Shown: positions 33,946 through 46,404, counted from the stretch's first letter. The stretch: DNA of 64,000 bases from Delphinapterus leucas (GCF_002288925.2 NW_022098095.1:248001-312000), one strand, 5' to 3'. Numbers and translations are program-made. Notes: generated by a model from the letters alone, not told the origin.

Positions 33946-34738
33946 GTCACTTTTTAAAGAAACAGCCTGTGGCTTTCTATACTGAGCCTTAGTAGATATT
34001 GATCCCTGGTGGGTACTGAATGCATGCCCATGAGACACCTGTATTCATCATAAACTTAATATTATCTAACTAGACATAAAGTCAAACGTCAGCACACCAT
34101 CATCAAGTGAAAACAATGTAAACAGAACTATACCCAAGCAGATCCCAAAGTCACAAGGAAGTTATACGAACAGGTGGTTCACACTCCCAGCATGATGTTT
34201 CTGACTTCACTGTCATACCTCTCACATCCCACTTCTGTGGCCTCATGGTTATTTGCTTCTGATCATTTGCCTGCAGAGGGGGAAAAAAAAATCTAAGAAA
34301 GTTTATAGAAAGTTCTGTACGATATGGTAGCTCTTGTCCTAAAAGGACTTCTGTGACATTCAGCTCCATTTAGGTGAACCCTGAAGAGCAGCGTGAAAGA
34401 AGTATCTCCCTGTGAGAAAACTTCAAGAACTATAACTTAGTGGATACTCTGCTTCGTGCAACTGAAAACATTTTATATGATATGAATTTTCCATATAACA
34501 CTGCTGCAGACAAAAGAGCTCTGTAAGTCAATAGTATGATATCCATTGGATTTACAGGTCTTGTCTTGCATCCCATCACTCAGAAGCAGTTGGTACTGAT
34601 CTTATAGAACAGTGACATGGCTATTAAAAACTCAGTTTCCTGGCCAACTGGGGGATCATGCTATATTGAGATGTGAAGATGGTGTGGTCCTACAGGATGA
34701 AATAAATTCTCTAAACCTTTGATTAATATATGATGCCC

Positions 34739-34853
34739 TGGGAATTCCCTGGTAGTCCAATGGTTAGGATGTCGTGCTTTCACTGCCAAGGGCTTGGATT
34801 TGAACCCTGGTTGGGGAACTAAGATCCCACAAGTCGCGCAGTGTAGCAAAAAA
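34739..34853 (+). mobile_element. tRNA-derived SINE (older type)
   Basis: Sense: GGGAATTCCCTGGTAGTCCA, TTTGAACCCTGGTTGGGGAA, CTAAGATCCCACAAGTCGCG, then AAAAAAA. Its A tail is followed at once by a (CA)n tract. Confidence 0.85.
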
Positions 34854-34854
34854 A

Positions 34855-34883
34855 TACACACACACACACACACACACACACAC
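34855..34883. repeat. (CA)n microsatellite grown from a SINE tail
   Basis: About 13 CA units directly after the A tail of the SINE at 34739, a common place for microsatellites to arise. Confidence 0.9.
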
Positions 34884-36300
34884 GTATATGGAACCAAAAT
34901 GGTAGAAATGGTGGTTATGCCGCCCGCAGTTTAACCAATGACCCTTTCACAAAGTGTTTCTTTCCTGTCGCCATGACTTTGGGTTCTGCTAGTTTAGCAG
35001 TTTTAATAATTAGGGTAGACGTACATCCTTCAGGGACATAAGAATTTTGTGAAGTGGACAAGTAGAAATGTCTTTTAATCAGAAAATAAAGAATCATAAT
35101 TTAGGTGAGAAGATAGGACTAGAGGCAGCAGTTTGAGAGTCATCAGGTATCAGATGTAAAGGTGTAAGAGAGGATTAATCCTCTGAAGGAGAATGCAGAC
35201 TGAACAGCCAGCCAAAGACTGTGCCCTGGGAAATCCTGCAATCAGAGGCTCGATGGAATGAGAACAGACTGATGCAATTGTAATAAAAATCAATGAGACA
35301 TTTCTAGTTTTAAGTGTTATTTGGCAGCCCCTGACTCAGCCTCTCCCAACTGCTGCCTACATTAAAAGACAAAGAAAAATGATAAAATGTATACCAGTTC
35401 AGAACATGAAGACTGACAGGTTGCTGACTGCCAAGAGGAATTATCCTGATTTATGAGGCCAATGGAGTTGAATTCAGAAAAAACATTTGGTGGCCCACCC
35501 ATAGTCTGCTTCATGAGTCAGAGCAGATTCAACCCTCTGAAAAAAGGTAGGATGTCTGGGCATCCTTCCCCCATTGTTGGCTTGGTGACTCAGAAAGCCA
35601 GGATCCATACAGAGCTGCAAACTGAGCAATCAGCCCTCTTTTGCCTACAAAATCCCAAATCATGCTTTTTGGTTATAGTACTGTTAGAGGTTAGCATCTT
35701 TCTGTGTATTTCTGAAGACTGCGACTTCCAAAGTTCGTTGGGAAAGGATGGAGTGGGAATGGAGAAGCAGGTAGTGGTCCATTGTGGCCTGGCAGATTTG
35801 TCCCTATGAACAAAGTCTGCAGACAGAGTGCTGGTCACAGTGTTTTCTGAGCTGATAGCAGATCATGAATTCCATTGGTTTGTTTTGTCAGAGAATCAGT
35901 TAGTTCCTATCCCTCAGGCAGTAACATTAGGACCACAATGTCCCATCGAAGTATAGCAGAGCAAGGTAAGAAGAAACACTGGGGCTACCCTGGACGTGGG
36001 CATACTAATCTGGTCTCTAGCTAAAGATCTGAGAGTAGAGCCAAAGGAAATCCATACTTCCGCCTGGGCATATGAAGAGTATACTGCCTGTAGATGAGAA
36101 AACAAAGAGCGGAGAAAACTGTCCAAACTGACTTAAGGTCTTAATAATTTCCACCAAATCTAGCACTATGAAAAGCTATCATATGTTCATGTGTTTTATC
36201 TCCTCAGGTTAGCATTCCTGGTTTTGTCTCCAGCACCTACTAACTAAGGTCAATCTTGCCTGACAATCTTTGAAAAAGATCCAGTTCTTGGTTCACCTTA

Positions 36301-37200
36301 CCCCACAGATTTCATGTTTCAGGTTATTGTCTGCTTCTCAAGACTGCAAAGCTCTTAGACTTGGGTTACCTTTTGCTCCCTACCCATAGCTAGTGGCCAG
36401 CCCTGCCTACTGGCATACAACTTGCCTCAAATCCTGCGAACCCTGGTCCATATCAGATACCCAAGCCCTTTTCTCACCCAAGAGAGATATAAAAAATAAT
36501 ATAGAAAAAGGAAAATGAACATAGTCCAGAAGATTCAGAGTTTTACTTATCTCTGAAAGTGATTTTCATTTAGAAAACTGTTTGACACCCTCAATAAGAA
36601 AGCAAGAAGTTATGGCCTGTCCAAAACATATTCAGAAGGACAAAAGAAGAGAAGATGAGATAAAACCCAAACTGAGAATTATGAGTATGTCTGAAGAGTA
36701 ACCCAAAAGAATTTGGACAGAAGTAATAGTAAATCAAAGACAAATTGAATAAAAATGTCCAGACCTAACAGAAGGCTTAAAAATAAATTAATGAAATTAA
36801 TGGAAGAAGACTCACATCTAGACATACCTTGGGAAAAAAATTAGATAACAAGGATCTTATAGGCATTAGGCAGACTAAAACAGATTACTTATAAATGACC
36901 AAAAATCTGGTAGTCCTCATGTAGAGCTTCCACTATAACAGACTTTTTAACAAATTTGCAGGGATACAATTTGAAATCCAAGCTATTGTGTAAGTATGAA
37001 CCAAGTGTGAGCCAATGTGTTCATGTGTAACGGCAAGAGAAAAATGAGAGACTTCAGAATAAGCATACCATTCGTGTTCGCTTCTTTAAGGAAATCTTAA
37101 GTATATATTCAGCTAATTAAGAAAGAAATCAAAATAAGAGTTCCAAATGAGGAAGTTGTGCTATAAAATATGGGCAGTGGACATTAAAGCCCATTAAACA
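36301..37200. other. Non-coding stretch, nothing recognised
   Basis: AT-rich, no gene signals. Possible old L1 sense pieces near 36590-36830 (AGAAGGACAAAAGAAGAGAAG ... AGAAGACTCACATC) but too decayed to call. Confidence 0.4.
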
Positions 37201-37557
37201 TCATTCATTCATTCATTCATTCATTTAACAAGTATTTATTGAGCCATTACTACGTGATAAGTGTTGGAAATGCAACAGTGAACAAAACTGTTGTCTAGGA
37301 GTTAGTGGGAAACAAAGAAAATTCAACAAGTAATTATAATCATCAATGTGTGCTATGAAGCATATAGTAGAGGGAACTAGCCTATTTTAGGGGTCAAAGA
37401 GGATAAACCAGAAATGAAATTCTTAACTGAGACCTAAAAGGTTGCTAAGAATTAGCCAAGCAAACAAAAAGAGGGGAGAGAGTGTTCTAGACAAACTGAA
37501 GAGCTCTTATAAGCCTCAGAAGCAATACAGGACATTTGAAGAATAGAAATATGTTTG

Positions 37558-37671
37558 GGAATTCCTTGGCGGTCCAGTGGTTAAGACGCTGCGCTTTCAC
37601 TGACAAGGCCATGGGTTCAATCCCTGGTCAGGGAACTAAGATCCCACAAGCCGTGCAGCATGAGGAAAAAA
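37558..37671 (+). mobile_element. tRNA-derived SINE (older type)
   Basis: Sense: GGGAATTCCTTGGCGGTCCA, GGGTTCAATCCCTGGTCAGG, CAAGCCGTGCAGCATGAGG, A run. Inserted in the L2; TSD not clear. Confidence 0.85.
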
Positions 37672-37942
37672 AAAGTTCACTGTAGCTGGAACTTGGAGAC
37701 CAGGCTAGAAAGATAGTCTGGGCCTGGATAATGACTGTAAACCGTGCTAAGGGGGTTGGCTTTTATCCTAAAGGTAAGTCAAAATATTATAGAAAAGTTT
37801 AACAGGAAATAGATGACCAGATTTGAGAAAATCTGATTTGAAAAAATTCAGATAATGGATTGTACTGTAGCATAGGTAAGTGGGTAGATTCAAAATATTT
37901 ACAAAAAAAAGATATTTAGGAGACAATCAATAGGATATGGTG

Positions 37943-38243
37943 GGACTTCCCTGGTGGTGCAGTGGTTAAAAATCCACCGGCCAATTCAGGGGACACGGGT
38001 TCGAGCCCTGGTCCAGGAATATCCCACATGCCGCAGAGCAACTAAGCCTGTGCTCCACAACTACTGAGCCTGCTCTCGAGAGCCCATGAGCCACTACTGA
38101 GCCCGTGTGCCACAACTACTGAAGCCTGCGCACCTAGAGCACATACTCCGCAACAAGAAAAGCCACCGCAATGAGAAGCCAGCGCACCACAACGAAGAGT
38201 AGCCCCCCCAATGCAGCCATAAATAAATAAATAAATAAATAAA
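37943..38243 (+). mobile_element. tRNA-derived SINE (long type)
   Basis: Sense long-type copy, GGACTTCCCTGGTGGTGCAG to (AAAT)n. TSD AATAGGATATGGTG / AATAGGACATGATG at 37929-37942 and 38244-38257 (two mismatches). Confidence 0.93.
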
Positions 38244-39282
38244 AATAGGACATGATGAATGATTAGACACTGCAGAAAAGGGAGAGGAGGAGTTAAGACT
38301 GACTAGTACTTTCTAGCAGAGGCTATTGGGTGGATAGTCATGCTGCTGCTGAGAGGAGAGATATTGGTGAAGGATCAGGTTAGGGGGATAGTTCAGTTGG
38401 GGACATTTTGATTTGAGAAACCTAGAAATCATTCAAGTAGGCAACTGGGTATATGAATCTGCTGCTCAGGGAAAAGATCTGTCCCAATGTAGAGATTTTT
38501 GAGTCAAAAAGATGGGCAGACATCAGGAGAGGCAGGTGGGAGGGGCCCTCCAGGAGGAGTGGGAGAGGAGCAGAGGGCGATTGCTCCACCCACTCAGGCC
38601 CAGGTAGCCTGCTGAGCTCCCAGGTGAGGTGCCCTGCCCTCTGAGACCAGGGGTGGGGGGCACACCTGGGCCCCTTCTGTTCCTTGAGCCTAAGGCCCAC
38701 CCACCACAGCCCCCAGGGCTTTTTCCAGCCCTGTGGGTCCTAAGCATAGGTCCCACCCACCACCCAAACCTCACCCTTGCTTAGGCCCCACTCTCCACAG
38801 CCAAGGCCTTCCCCCACTCTCTATTTTTTTTTTCTTTTCCCTCTTCCATTTTTTTACCATTGTGGTACTGATGTACCTGCCAGTTGTTGATTCATCTATA
38901 TTTTTATTTTTACATTCTTTCTAACATATCTGTTAGTTTCCTTGTCTAATTTTATTTTTTATTTTGTTACTCTTCTCTCTCCTCTTTTTTTTTTTGCCAC
39001 CCCATGTGGCTTGCGGGATCTTGGTTCACAAGCCTGGGGTCAGGCCGAAACTCCTGTGGTGGGAGCTCTGAGTCTGAACCACTGGATTAACAGAGAACCT
39101 CAGACCCAGGAAATATTCATCGGACTGAGGTCTCACAGAGTTCCTTTTCTCAGCACCAAGACCCAGCTCCACATAATAGCCTACAAACACCAGCGTTGGA
39201 AGCCTCAGGCCAAACAACTAGTAAAACAGGAAAACAATCCCACTCCAAAAAAAAAAAGGGACGGCAAAAAAATACGTCACAG

Positions 39283-40149
39283 ATGAGGAGAAAGGTAAAA
39301 ACCTACAAGACCAAATAACAGAAGAGGAAATAGGCAATCTACCTGAAAAAGTATTCAAAGTAATGATAGTAAAGATGATCCAGGATCTCGGATAGAATGG
39401 AGGCATGGATTGAGAAAATACAAGAAATGTTTAACAAAATCTAGAAGAATGAAGAAACAAACAAACAGAGATGAAAAACACAATAACTGAAATGAAAAAT
39501 ACACTAGAGGGAATCAATGAAAGAATAACTGAGGCAGAAGAACGAATAAGTGATGTGGAAGACAAAATGGTGCAAATAACTGCCAAGGAGCAGAATAAAG
39601 AAAAAAGAAAGAAAAGAATTGAAGACAATCTCAGAGACCTCTGGGACAACACTAAATGCACCAACATTCAAATTATAGGGGTCCTAGAAGAAGAAGAGGA
39701 AAATGAAAGGGTCTGAGAAAATATTCAAAGAGATTATAGTTGAAAACTTCCCTCACATGGGAAAGGAAATAGTCACCCAAATCCAGGAAGCACAGAGAGT
39801 CCCATACAGGATAAACCCTAGGAAAAAGACACATATTAATCAAACTAACAAAAATTAAATTCAAAGAAAAAATATTAAAAGCAGCAAAGGAAAAACAAAA
39901 AATAACATACAAAGGAATCCCCATAAGATTATCAGCTGATTTCTCAGCGGAAACTCTGCAGACCAGAAAGGAGTTGCAGGATATACTTAAAGTGATGAAA
40001 GGGGAAAACCTACAACCAAGATTACTCTACCCAGCAAGGATCTCATTAAGATTCAATGGAGAAATCAAAACCTTTTCAGACAACCAAAGATAAGAGAATT
40101 CAGCACCACCAAACCAGCTTTACAACAAATGCTAAAGAAACTTCTCTAA
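39283..40149 (+). pseudogene. L1 no. 1 ORF1 (broken)
   Basis: ORF1p is the L1 RNA-binding protein that forms trimers through a coiled coil and coats L1 RNA. The frame starts at ATGAGGAGAAAGG and ends CTTCTCTAA. A coiled-coil-like segment rich in E, I and K lies at about 39471-39716 (e.g. NTLEGINERITEAEERISDV), the longest open part. It is broken by an early stop after about 11 codons, a frameshift near 39395 and another near 39715. Confidence 0.85.
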
Positions 40150-41864
40150 GTGGGAAACACAAGAGAAGAAAAAGACCCACAAAAGCAAACCAAAATGATT
40201 AAGAAAATGGTAACAGGAACATACATATCGATAATAACCTTGAATGCAAATAGATTAAATGCCCCAACCAAAACACACAGACTGGCTGAATGGATACAAA
40301 AACAAGACCCGTATATACGCTGTCTACAAGAGACCCACTTCAGACCTAGGGACACATACAGACCAAAAGTGAATGGTTGGAAAAAGATACTCCATGCAAA
40401 TGCAAATCAAAAGAAAGCTGGGGTAGCAATACTCGTATCAGATAAAATAGACTTTAAAATAAAGACTGTTACAAGAGATAAGGAGGGACACTACATAATG
40501 ATCAAAGGATCAATCCAAGAAGAAGATATAACAGTTATAAATGTTTATGCATCCAGCATAGGAGCACCTCAATATATAAGGAAAATGCTAACAGCCAGAA
40601 AAGGAGAAATCGACAGTAACACAATAATAGTAGGGGACCCCACTTACACCAATGGACAGATCATCCAAACAGAAAATAAATAAGGAAACACAAGCTTTAA
40701 ATGACACAATAGACCAGATAAATCTAATTGATATTTGTAGAACACTCCACCCAAAAGTGGCAGAATACACTTTCTTCTCAAGTGCACATGGAACATTCTC
40801 CAGGATAGATCATATCTTGGGTCACAAATCAAGACTTGAAAAATTTGAGAAAATTGAAATCATATCAAGCATCTTTTCTGACCACAACACTATGAGACTG
40901 GAAATCAATTACAGGAAAAAAACTATAAAAAACACAAATACATGGAAGCTAAACAGTGTGCTAGTAAATAACCAAGAGATCACTGAAGAAATCAAAGAAA
41001 AATACATAGAAACAAATGACAACGAAAACACGATGACCCAAAACTTATAGGACACAGAAAAAGCAGTTCTAAGAGGGAAGTCTATAGCAATTCAACCTCA
41101 CCTCAAGAAACAAAAAAAATCTCAAATAAACAATCTATCACTACACTTAAAACAACTAGAGAAAGAATAACAAAGAAAACCCAAAGTCAGGTGAAGGAAA
41201 GAAATCATAAAGATCAGAGAAGAAATAAATGAAATAGAAACTAAGAAAACAGTAGCAAAGCTCAGTAAAACTAAAAGCTGGTTCTTTGAGAAGATAAACA
41301 AAATTGATAAACCCTTAGCCAAACTCTTCAAGAAAAAAAAGAGAGGATGCAAATCAATAAAATTAGAAATGAAAAAGGAGAAAGCACAACTTACACTGCA
41401 GAAATACAAAGGATTATAAGAGACTACTACAAACACCTATATGACATAAAAATGGACAACCACGAAGAAATGAACAAATTCTTGGAAAGGTACAATTTTC
41501 CAATACTGAACCAGGAAGAATTAGAAAATATAAACAGACCTATCACAAGTAATGAAATTGAAACCACAATTAAAAATATTCCAACCAACAAAAGTCCAGA
41601 ACCAGATGGCTTCACAGGTGAATTCTATCAAACATTTAGAGAAGAGCTAACACCCATCCTTCTCAAACTCTTCCAAAAAATTTCAGAGGAAGAAACACTC
41701 CCAAATTCATTCTATGAAGCCACCATCACCCTGATACCAAAACCAGAAAAAGATATCACAAAAAAAAGAAAATTGGACACCAAAATCACTGATGAACATA
41801 GATGCAAAAATCCTGAACAAAATACTAGCAACAGAATACAACAGCACATTAAAAGGATCATACA

Positions 41865-42054
41865 GGGCTTCCCTGGTGGCGCAGTGGTTGAGAGACTGCC
41901 TGCCGATGCAGGGGACACGGGTTCGTGCCCCAGTCAGGGAAGATCCCACATGCTGCAGAGCGGCTGGGCCTGTGAGCCATGGCCGCTGAGCCTGCGCGTC
42001 CAGAGCCTGTGCTCCGCAACGGGAGAGGCCACAACAGTGAGAGGCCCGTGTACC

Positions 42055-42085
<31 letters not shown>

Positions 42086-42086
42086 C
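41865..42086 (+). mobile_element. tRNA-derived SINE (short type) in L1 ORF2
   Basis: Sense young copy, GGGCTTCCCTGGTGGCGCAG to GTGTACCGC plus a 27-base A tail. TSD AAAAGGATCATACA at 41851-41864 and 42087-42100. The long pure A tail suggests a recent insertion. Confidence 0.97.
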
Positions 42087-42415
42087 AAAAGGATCATACA
42101 CCACGATCAAGTGGGATTTATCCCAGGGATGCAAGGATTCTTCAATATACGCAAATCAATCAATGTGATACACCACATCAACAAATTAAGGAATAAAAAC
42201 CATATGATCATCTCAATACATGCAGAAAAAGTTTTGCCAAAACTCAACACTGCTTTTTGTTAAAAATTCTCCCAACAATGGGCATAGAGGGAACCTCCTC
42301 AACATAATAAAGGCCATATATGACAAACCCACAGCAAGCATCATACTCAGTGGTGAAAAACTGAAAGCATTTCCACTAGGATCAGGAACAAGACAAGGAC
42401 CTCCACTCTCGCCAC

Positions 42416-42774
42416 ACATTTTTTTGTTTTTAGTAAATTTATTTATTTATTTATTTTTAATTTTGGTTGCACTAGGTCTTTGTTGCTGTGTGCAGGCTTT
42501 CTCTAGTTGCGGCGAGCAGGGGCTACTGTTTGTTGCGGTGCACAGGCTTCTCATTGCGGTGGCTTATCTTGTTGCAGAGCACAGGCTCTAGGGGCATGGG
42601 CTTTGGTAGTTGTGGCATGTGGGCTCAGTAGTTGTGGCTCAAGAGCACAGGCTCAGTAGTTGTGGCACAAGGGCTTAGTTGTCCCTGGCATGCAGGATCT
42701 TCCCAGACCAGGGTTTGAACCCATGTCCCCTGCATTGGCAGGCGGATTCTTAACCACTGTGCCACCAGGGAAGT
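42416..42774 (-). mobile_element. tRNA-derived SINE (long type) in L1 ORF2
   Basis: Antisense long-type copy, TTATTTATTTATTTTTAATT to GTGCCACCAGGGAAGT. Perfect 15-bp TSD CTCCACTCTCGCCAC at 42401-42415 and 42775-42789. Confidence 0.95.
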
Positions 42775-43173
42775 CTCCACTCTCGCCACTCTTATTCAAC
42801 ATAGTTTTTGAGGTCCTAGCCACAGCAATCAGAGAAGAAAAAGAAATAAAAGGAATACAAATTGAAAAAGAAGAAGTAAAGCTGTCACTATTTGCCGATG
42901 ACATGATACTGTACACAGAAATTCCTAAAAATGCCACCAAAAAATGACTAGAACTAATCAATGAATTTGGCAAGGTTGCAGGGTACAAAATTAACGCACA
43001 GAAATCTCTGGCATTCCTATGCACAAACAATGAAAAATCAGAAAGAGAAATTAAGGAAACACTCCCATTTACCACTGCAACAAAAAGAATGAAATACCTA
43101 GGAATAAACCTACCTAAGGAGGTGAAAGACTTGTACTCAGAAAACTATAAAAGACTTATGAAAGAAATCAAAG

Positions 43174-43529
43174 AGGACTTCTCTGGTGGCGCAGTGGTTA
43201 AGAATCCGCCTGTCAATGCAGGGGACACAGGTCCGAGCTCTTGTCTGGGAAGATCCCACATGTCACAGACCAACTAAGTCCCTGTGCCACAACTACTGAG
43301 CTTGAGCTCTAGAGCCCACGAGCCAAAACTACTGAGCCCGTGCACCGCAACTACTGAAGCGCATGCGCCTAGAGCCTGTGCTCCACAACAAGAGAAGCCA
43401 CCGCAATGAGAAGCCCACGCACCACAGCAAAGCGTAGCCCCTGCTCACCACAACTAGAGAAAGCCTGCATGCAGCAACGAAGACCCAACACAGCCAAAAA
43501 TAAATAAATAAATAAATTTATTTTTTATA
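43174..43529 (+). mobile_element. tRNA-derived SINE (long type) in L1 ORF2
   Basis: Sense long-type copy, GGACTTCTCTGGTGGCGCAG to (AAAT)n and TTTATTTTTTATA. TSD AAAGAAATCAAAG / AAAGAAATAAAAG at 43161-43173 and 43530-43542. Confidence 0.93.
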
Positions 43530-45528
43530 AAAGAAATAAAAGATGACATAAACAGATGGAGAAATATACCATGTTCTCGGATGTTAAGAATCAATTTTGT
43601 GAAAATAATTATACTACCCAAAGCAATCTACAGATTCAATGCAATCCCTATCAAACTACCAATGGCATTATTCACAGATTTAGGACAAAATAATCTTACA
43701 ATTCGTATGGAAACACAAAAGACCCCGAATAGCCAAAGTAATGTTGAGAAAGAAAAACGAAGTTGGAGGAATCAGGCTCCCTGACTTCAAACTATACCAC
43801 AAAGCTACAGTAATCAAGACAGTATGGTACTGGCACAGAAACAGAAATACAGATCAATCGTACAGGATAGAATGCCCAGAGATAATCCCACGCACATATG
43901 GGCACCTAATTTATGACAAAGGAGGCAAGAACATACAATGGAGAAAAGACAGCCTCTTCAATAAGTGATGCTGGGAAAACTGGACAGCTACATGTAAAAG
44001 AATGAAATTAGAACACGACCCAACACCATACACAAAAATAAACTCCAAATGGATTAAAGACTCAAATGTAAGACCAGGCACTATAAAACTTTTAGAGGAA
44101 AACATAGGAAAAACACTCTGACATAAGCCACAGCAAGATATTTTTTGACCCACCTCCTAGAGTAACAGAAATAAAAACAAAAATAAACAAATGGACCTTA
44201 ATGAAACTTAAAAGCTTTTGCACAGCAAAGGAAACCATAAACAAGATGAAAAGATAACCCTCAGAATGGGAGGATATATTTGCAACTGAAACAACAGACA
44301 AAGGATTAATCTCCAAAATATACAAACAGCTCATGGAGCTCAACGTCAAAAAAACAAACAATCCAGGTAAAAATGCGCAGAAGACCTAAATAGGCATTTC
44401 ACCAAGCAAGACAAGCAGATGGCCAAGAGGCACATAAAAAGATGCTCAACATCACTAATTATTAGAGAAATGCAAATCAAAACTACAATGAGGTATCACC
44501 TCACACCTGTCAGAATGGCCATTATCAAAAAAATCTAGAAACAATAAATGCTGCAAAGGGTGTGGTAAAAAGGGAACCCTCCTACACTGTTGGTGGGAAT
44601 GTAAATTGACACAACCACTATGGAAAAAAGTATGGAGGTTCCTTAAAAAACTAAAAATAGAACTACCATATGACCCAGCAATCCTACTACTGGGCATATA
44701 CCCAGAGAAAACCATAATTCAAAAAGAGAAACGCAGGGCCTTTGTATGGAAGTATTATGGCAGCACCATAGCACTGGTGGAGGATGAGGAACAGGTGAAA
44801 ATTACTGCAGTTCTCTCAGGATCTCTTGGGGGGATCTCTGCTGCCCCGCTGCCAACCCATTGGACTACAGCACTGCTTCTTCAAAGTGTTTAGAGGAGAA
44901 TCCTTGAGCCTGTTGGAGAGGCAGCAATGGTGAGATGACCCATTCAATCTCCTGACTGGAACAATCAAACTCTGGCTGCTGACATTCTGGAGTTGTTGGT
45001 GTGGAGAAGATTAGTGGTCTTGACATTCACCATGTAAATGACAGGGTCTTGGGGCTCCAGCCGGGTGTCAGGCCTGTGCCTCTAAGGTGGGAGAGCCGGG
45101 TTCAGGACATTGGACCACCGGAGAACTCCTGGCCCCACATAATATCAATTGGCAAGAGCTCTCCCTGAGGTCTCCATCTCAGTGCTAAGACCCAGCTCCA
45201 CTCAATGACTAGCAAGCTCCAGTGCTGGACACCCCATGTCAAATAACTATCAAGACAGGAACACAATTCCACCCATTAGCAGAGAGGCTGCCTAAAATCA
45301 TAATAAATTCACAGACACCCCAAAACACATGACTGGACGTGGTGTTGCCCACCAGAAAGACAAGATCCAGCCTCATCCACCAGAACACAGGCACTAGTCC
45401 CCTCCACCAGGAAGCCTACACAACACACTGAACCAACCTTACCCACTGGGGGCAGACACCAAAAACAATGGGAACTACGAATGTGCAAACTGCGAAAAGG
45501 AGACCCCAAACGCAGTAAGTTAAGTAAA

Positions 45529-46404
45529 ATGAGAAGACAGAGAAATACGCAGCAGATGAAGGAGCACAGTAAAAACCCACCAGCACAAACAAATGAAGAG
45601 GAAATAGGCAGTTTACCTGAAAAAGAATTCAGAGTAATGATAGTAAAGATGATCCAAAATGTTGGAAATAGAATGGAGAAAATACAAGAAATGTTTAAGA
45701 ATGACCTAGGAGAACTAAAGAGCAAACAAGATGAACAACACAATAAATGAAATTAAAAATTCTCTAGAAGGAATCAATAGCACAATAACTGAGGCAGAAG
45801 AACAGATAAGTGACCTGGAAGATAAAATAGTGGCAATAACTACCACAGAGCAGAATAAAGAAAAAGAATGAAAAGAATTGAGGAGAGCCTCAGAGACCTC
45901 TGGGACAACATTAAATGTACCAACATTCGAATTATAGGGGTCCCAGAAGAAGAGAAAAAGAAAGGGACTGAAAAATATTTGAAGAGATTATAGTTGAAAA
46001 CTTCCCTAATATGGGAAAGGAAATAGTCAATCAAGTCCAGAAAGCACAGAGGGTCCCATACAGAATAAGTCCATGGAGAAACACACCAAGACACATATTA
46101 ATCAAACTATCAAAAATTAAATACAAAGAAAAAATATTCAAAGCAGCAAGGGAAAAGCAACAAATAACATACAAGGGAATCCCCATAAGGTTAACAGCTG
46201 GTCTTTCAGCAGAAATTCTGCAAGCCAGAGGGGAGTGGCAGGACAAATTTAGGTGATGAAAGGGAAAAATCTACAACCAAGATTACTCTACCCAGTAAGG
46301 ATCTCATTCAAATGAGAAATTAAAACGCTTACAGACAAGCAAAGCTAAGAGAATTCAGCACCACCAAACCAGCTTTACAACAAATGCTAAAGGAATTTCT
46401 CTAG
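45529..46404 (+). pseudogene. L1 no. 2 ORF1 (broken)
   Basis: Start ATGAGAAGACAGAG and stop CTCTAG at 46402-46404 are both in place. The first 73 codons are open (to 45750) and include EEEIGSLPEKEFRVMIVKMIQ in part. The second coiled-coil portion is in another frame after a small deletion at about 45735, and further breaks lie near 45868 and 45970. The RNA-binding C-terminal region 46011-46256 is open again in a different frame (e.g. RILIKLSKIKYKEKIFKAA-like). The protein can no longer be made. Confidence 0.85.

Larger units (their letters stand above)
32560..36300 (-). mobile_element. Possible heavily decayed endogenous retrovirus interior, antisense
   Basis: By memory, phrases such as TTATTGTCCATGAATCAGTG (32799), GACATACATAAACCACTTTC (33248), GCCATGACTTTGGGTTCTGC (34971) and CCAAAGTTCGTTGGGAAAGG (35729) resemble the internal part of an old mammalian ERV read in reverse. 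I see no paired LTRs, no primer-binding site and no open gag or pol frame; the longest frame is 118 codons (35453-35809). It is completely broken. Alternative: unique non-coding DNA. Fragments at 32970-33070 could instead be L2. Confidence 0.3.
37201..38520 (-). mobile_element. Long antisense L2 LINE, split by two SINEs
   Basis: Begins with the L2 terminal (ATTC)n at 37201-37228 and TATTTATTGAGCCATTACTACG, then GCAACAGTGAACAAAACTG, GTGCTATGAAGCATATAGTAG, GACCTAAAAGGTTGC. After the first SINE it continues with GGCTTTTATCCTAAAGG and AATAGATGACCAGATTTGAG. After the second it continues with GTTCAGTTGGGGACATTTTG and TTCAAGTAGGCAACTGGGTAT. About 0.9 kb of L2 in correct order. Confidence 0.75.
38530..44728 (+). 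mobile_element. L1 element no. 1, near full length, 3' end missing
   Basis: Cetartiodactyl-type L1 with a GC-rich 5' UTR (38530-39282), ORF1 (39283-40149) and ORF2 (from 40207). Three SINEs sit in ORF2: 41865-42086, 42416-42774 and 43174-43529. Sequence follows the intact ORF2 order as far as CCATAATTCAAAAAGAGAAA at about 44727 and then changes abruptly into the 5' UTR of a second L1. The last part of ORF2, the 3' UTR and the poly(A) are not found. The element is dead: frameshifts and stops lie in both ORFs. Confidence 0.92.
40207..44728 (+). pseudogene. L1 no. 1 ORF2 (broken, three SINEs inside)
   Basis: ORF2p carries an N-terminal endonuclease and a reverse transcriptase. The endonuclease part starts MVTGTYISIITLNANRLNAP, keeping the catalytic asparagine of the SIITLN motif. 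It reads on through HRLAEWIQKQDPYIRCLQETHF to about 40683, where the VGDFNT motif is changed to VGDPTY. The reverse transcriptase block 41347-41750 contains [15 protein letters not shown], and the FADD active-site motif is at 42891-42902. Stops and frameshifts occur throughout. It ends without a stop where L1 no. 2 begins. Confidence 0.88.

Noticed and set aside
35453..35838. 118-codon open frame as a gene
   Set aside because: Isolated, no known domain, and in a region that may be a decayed ERV; not enough support.
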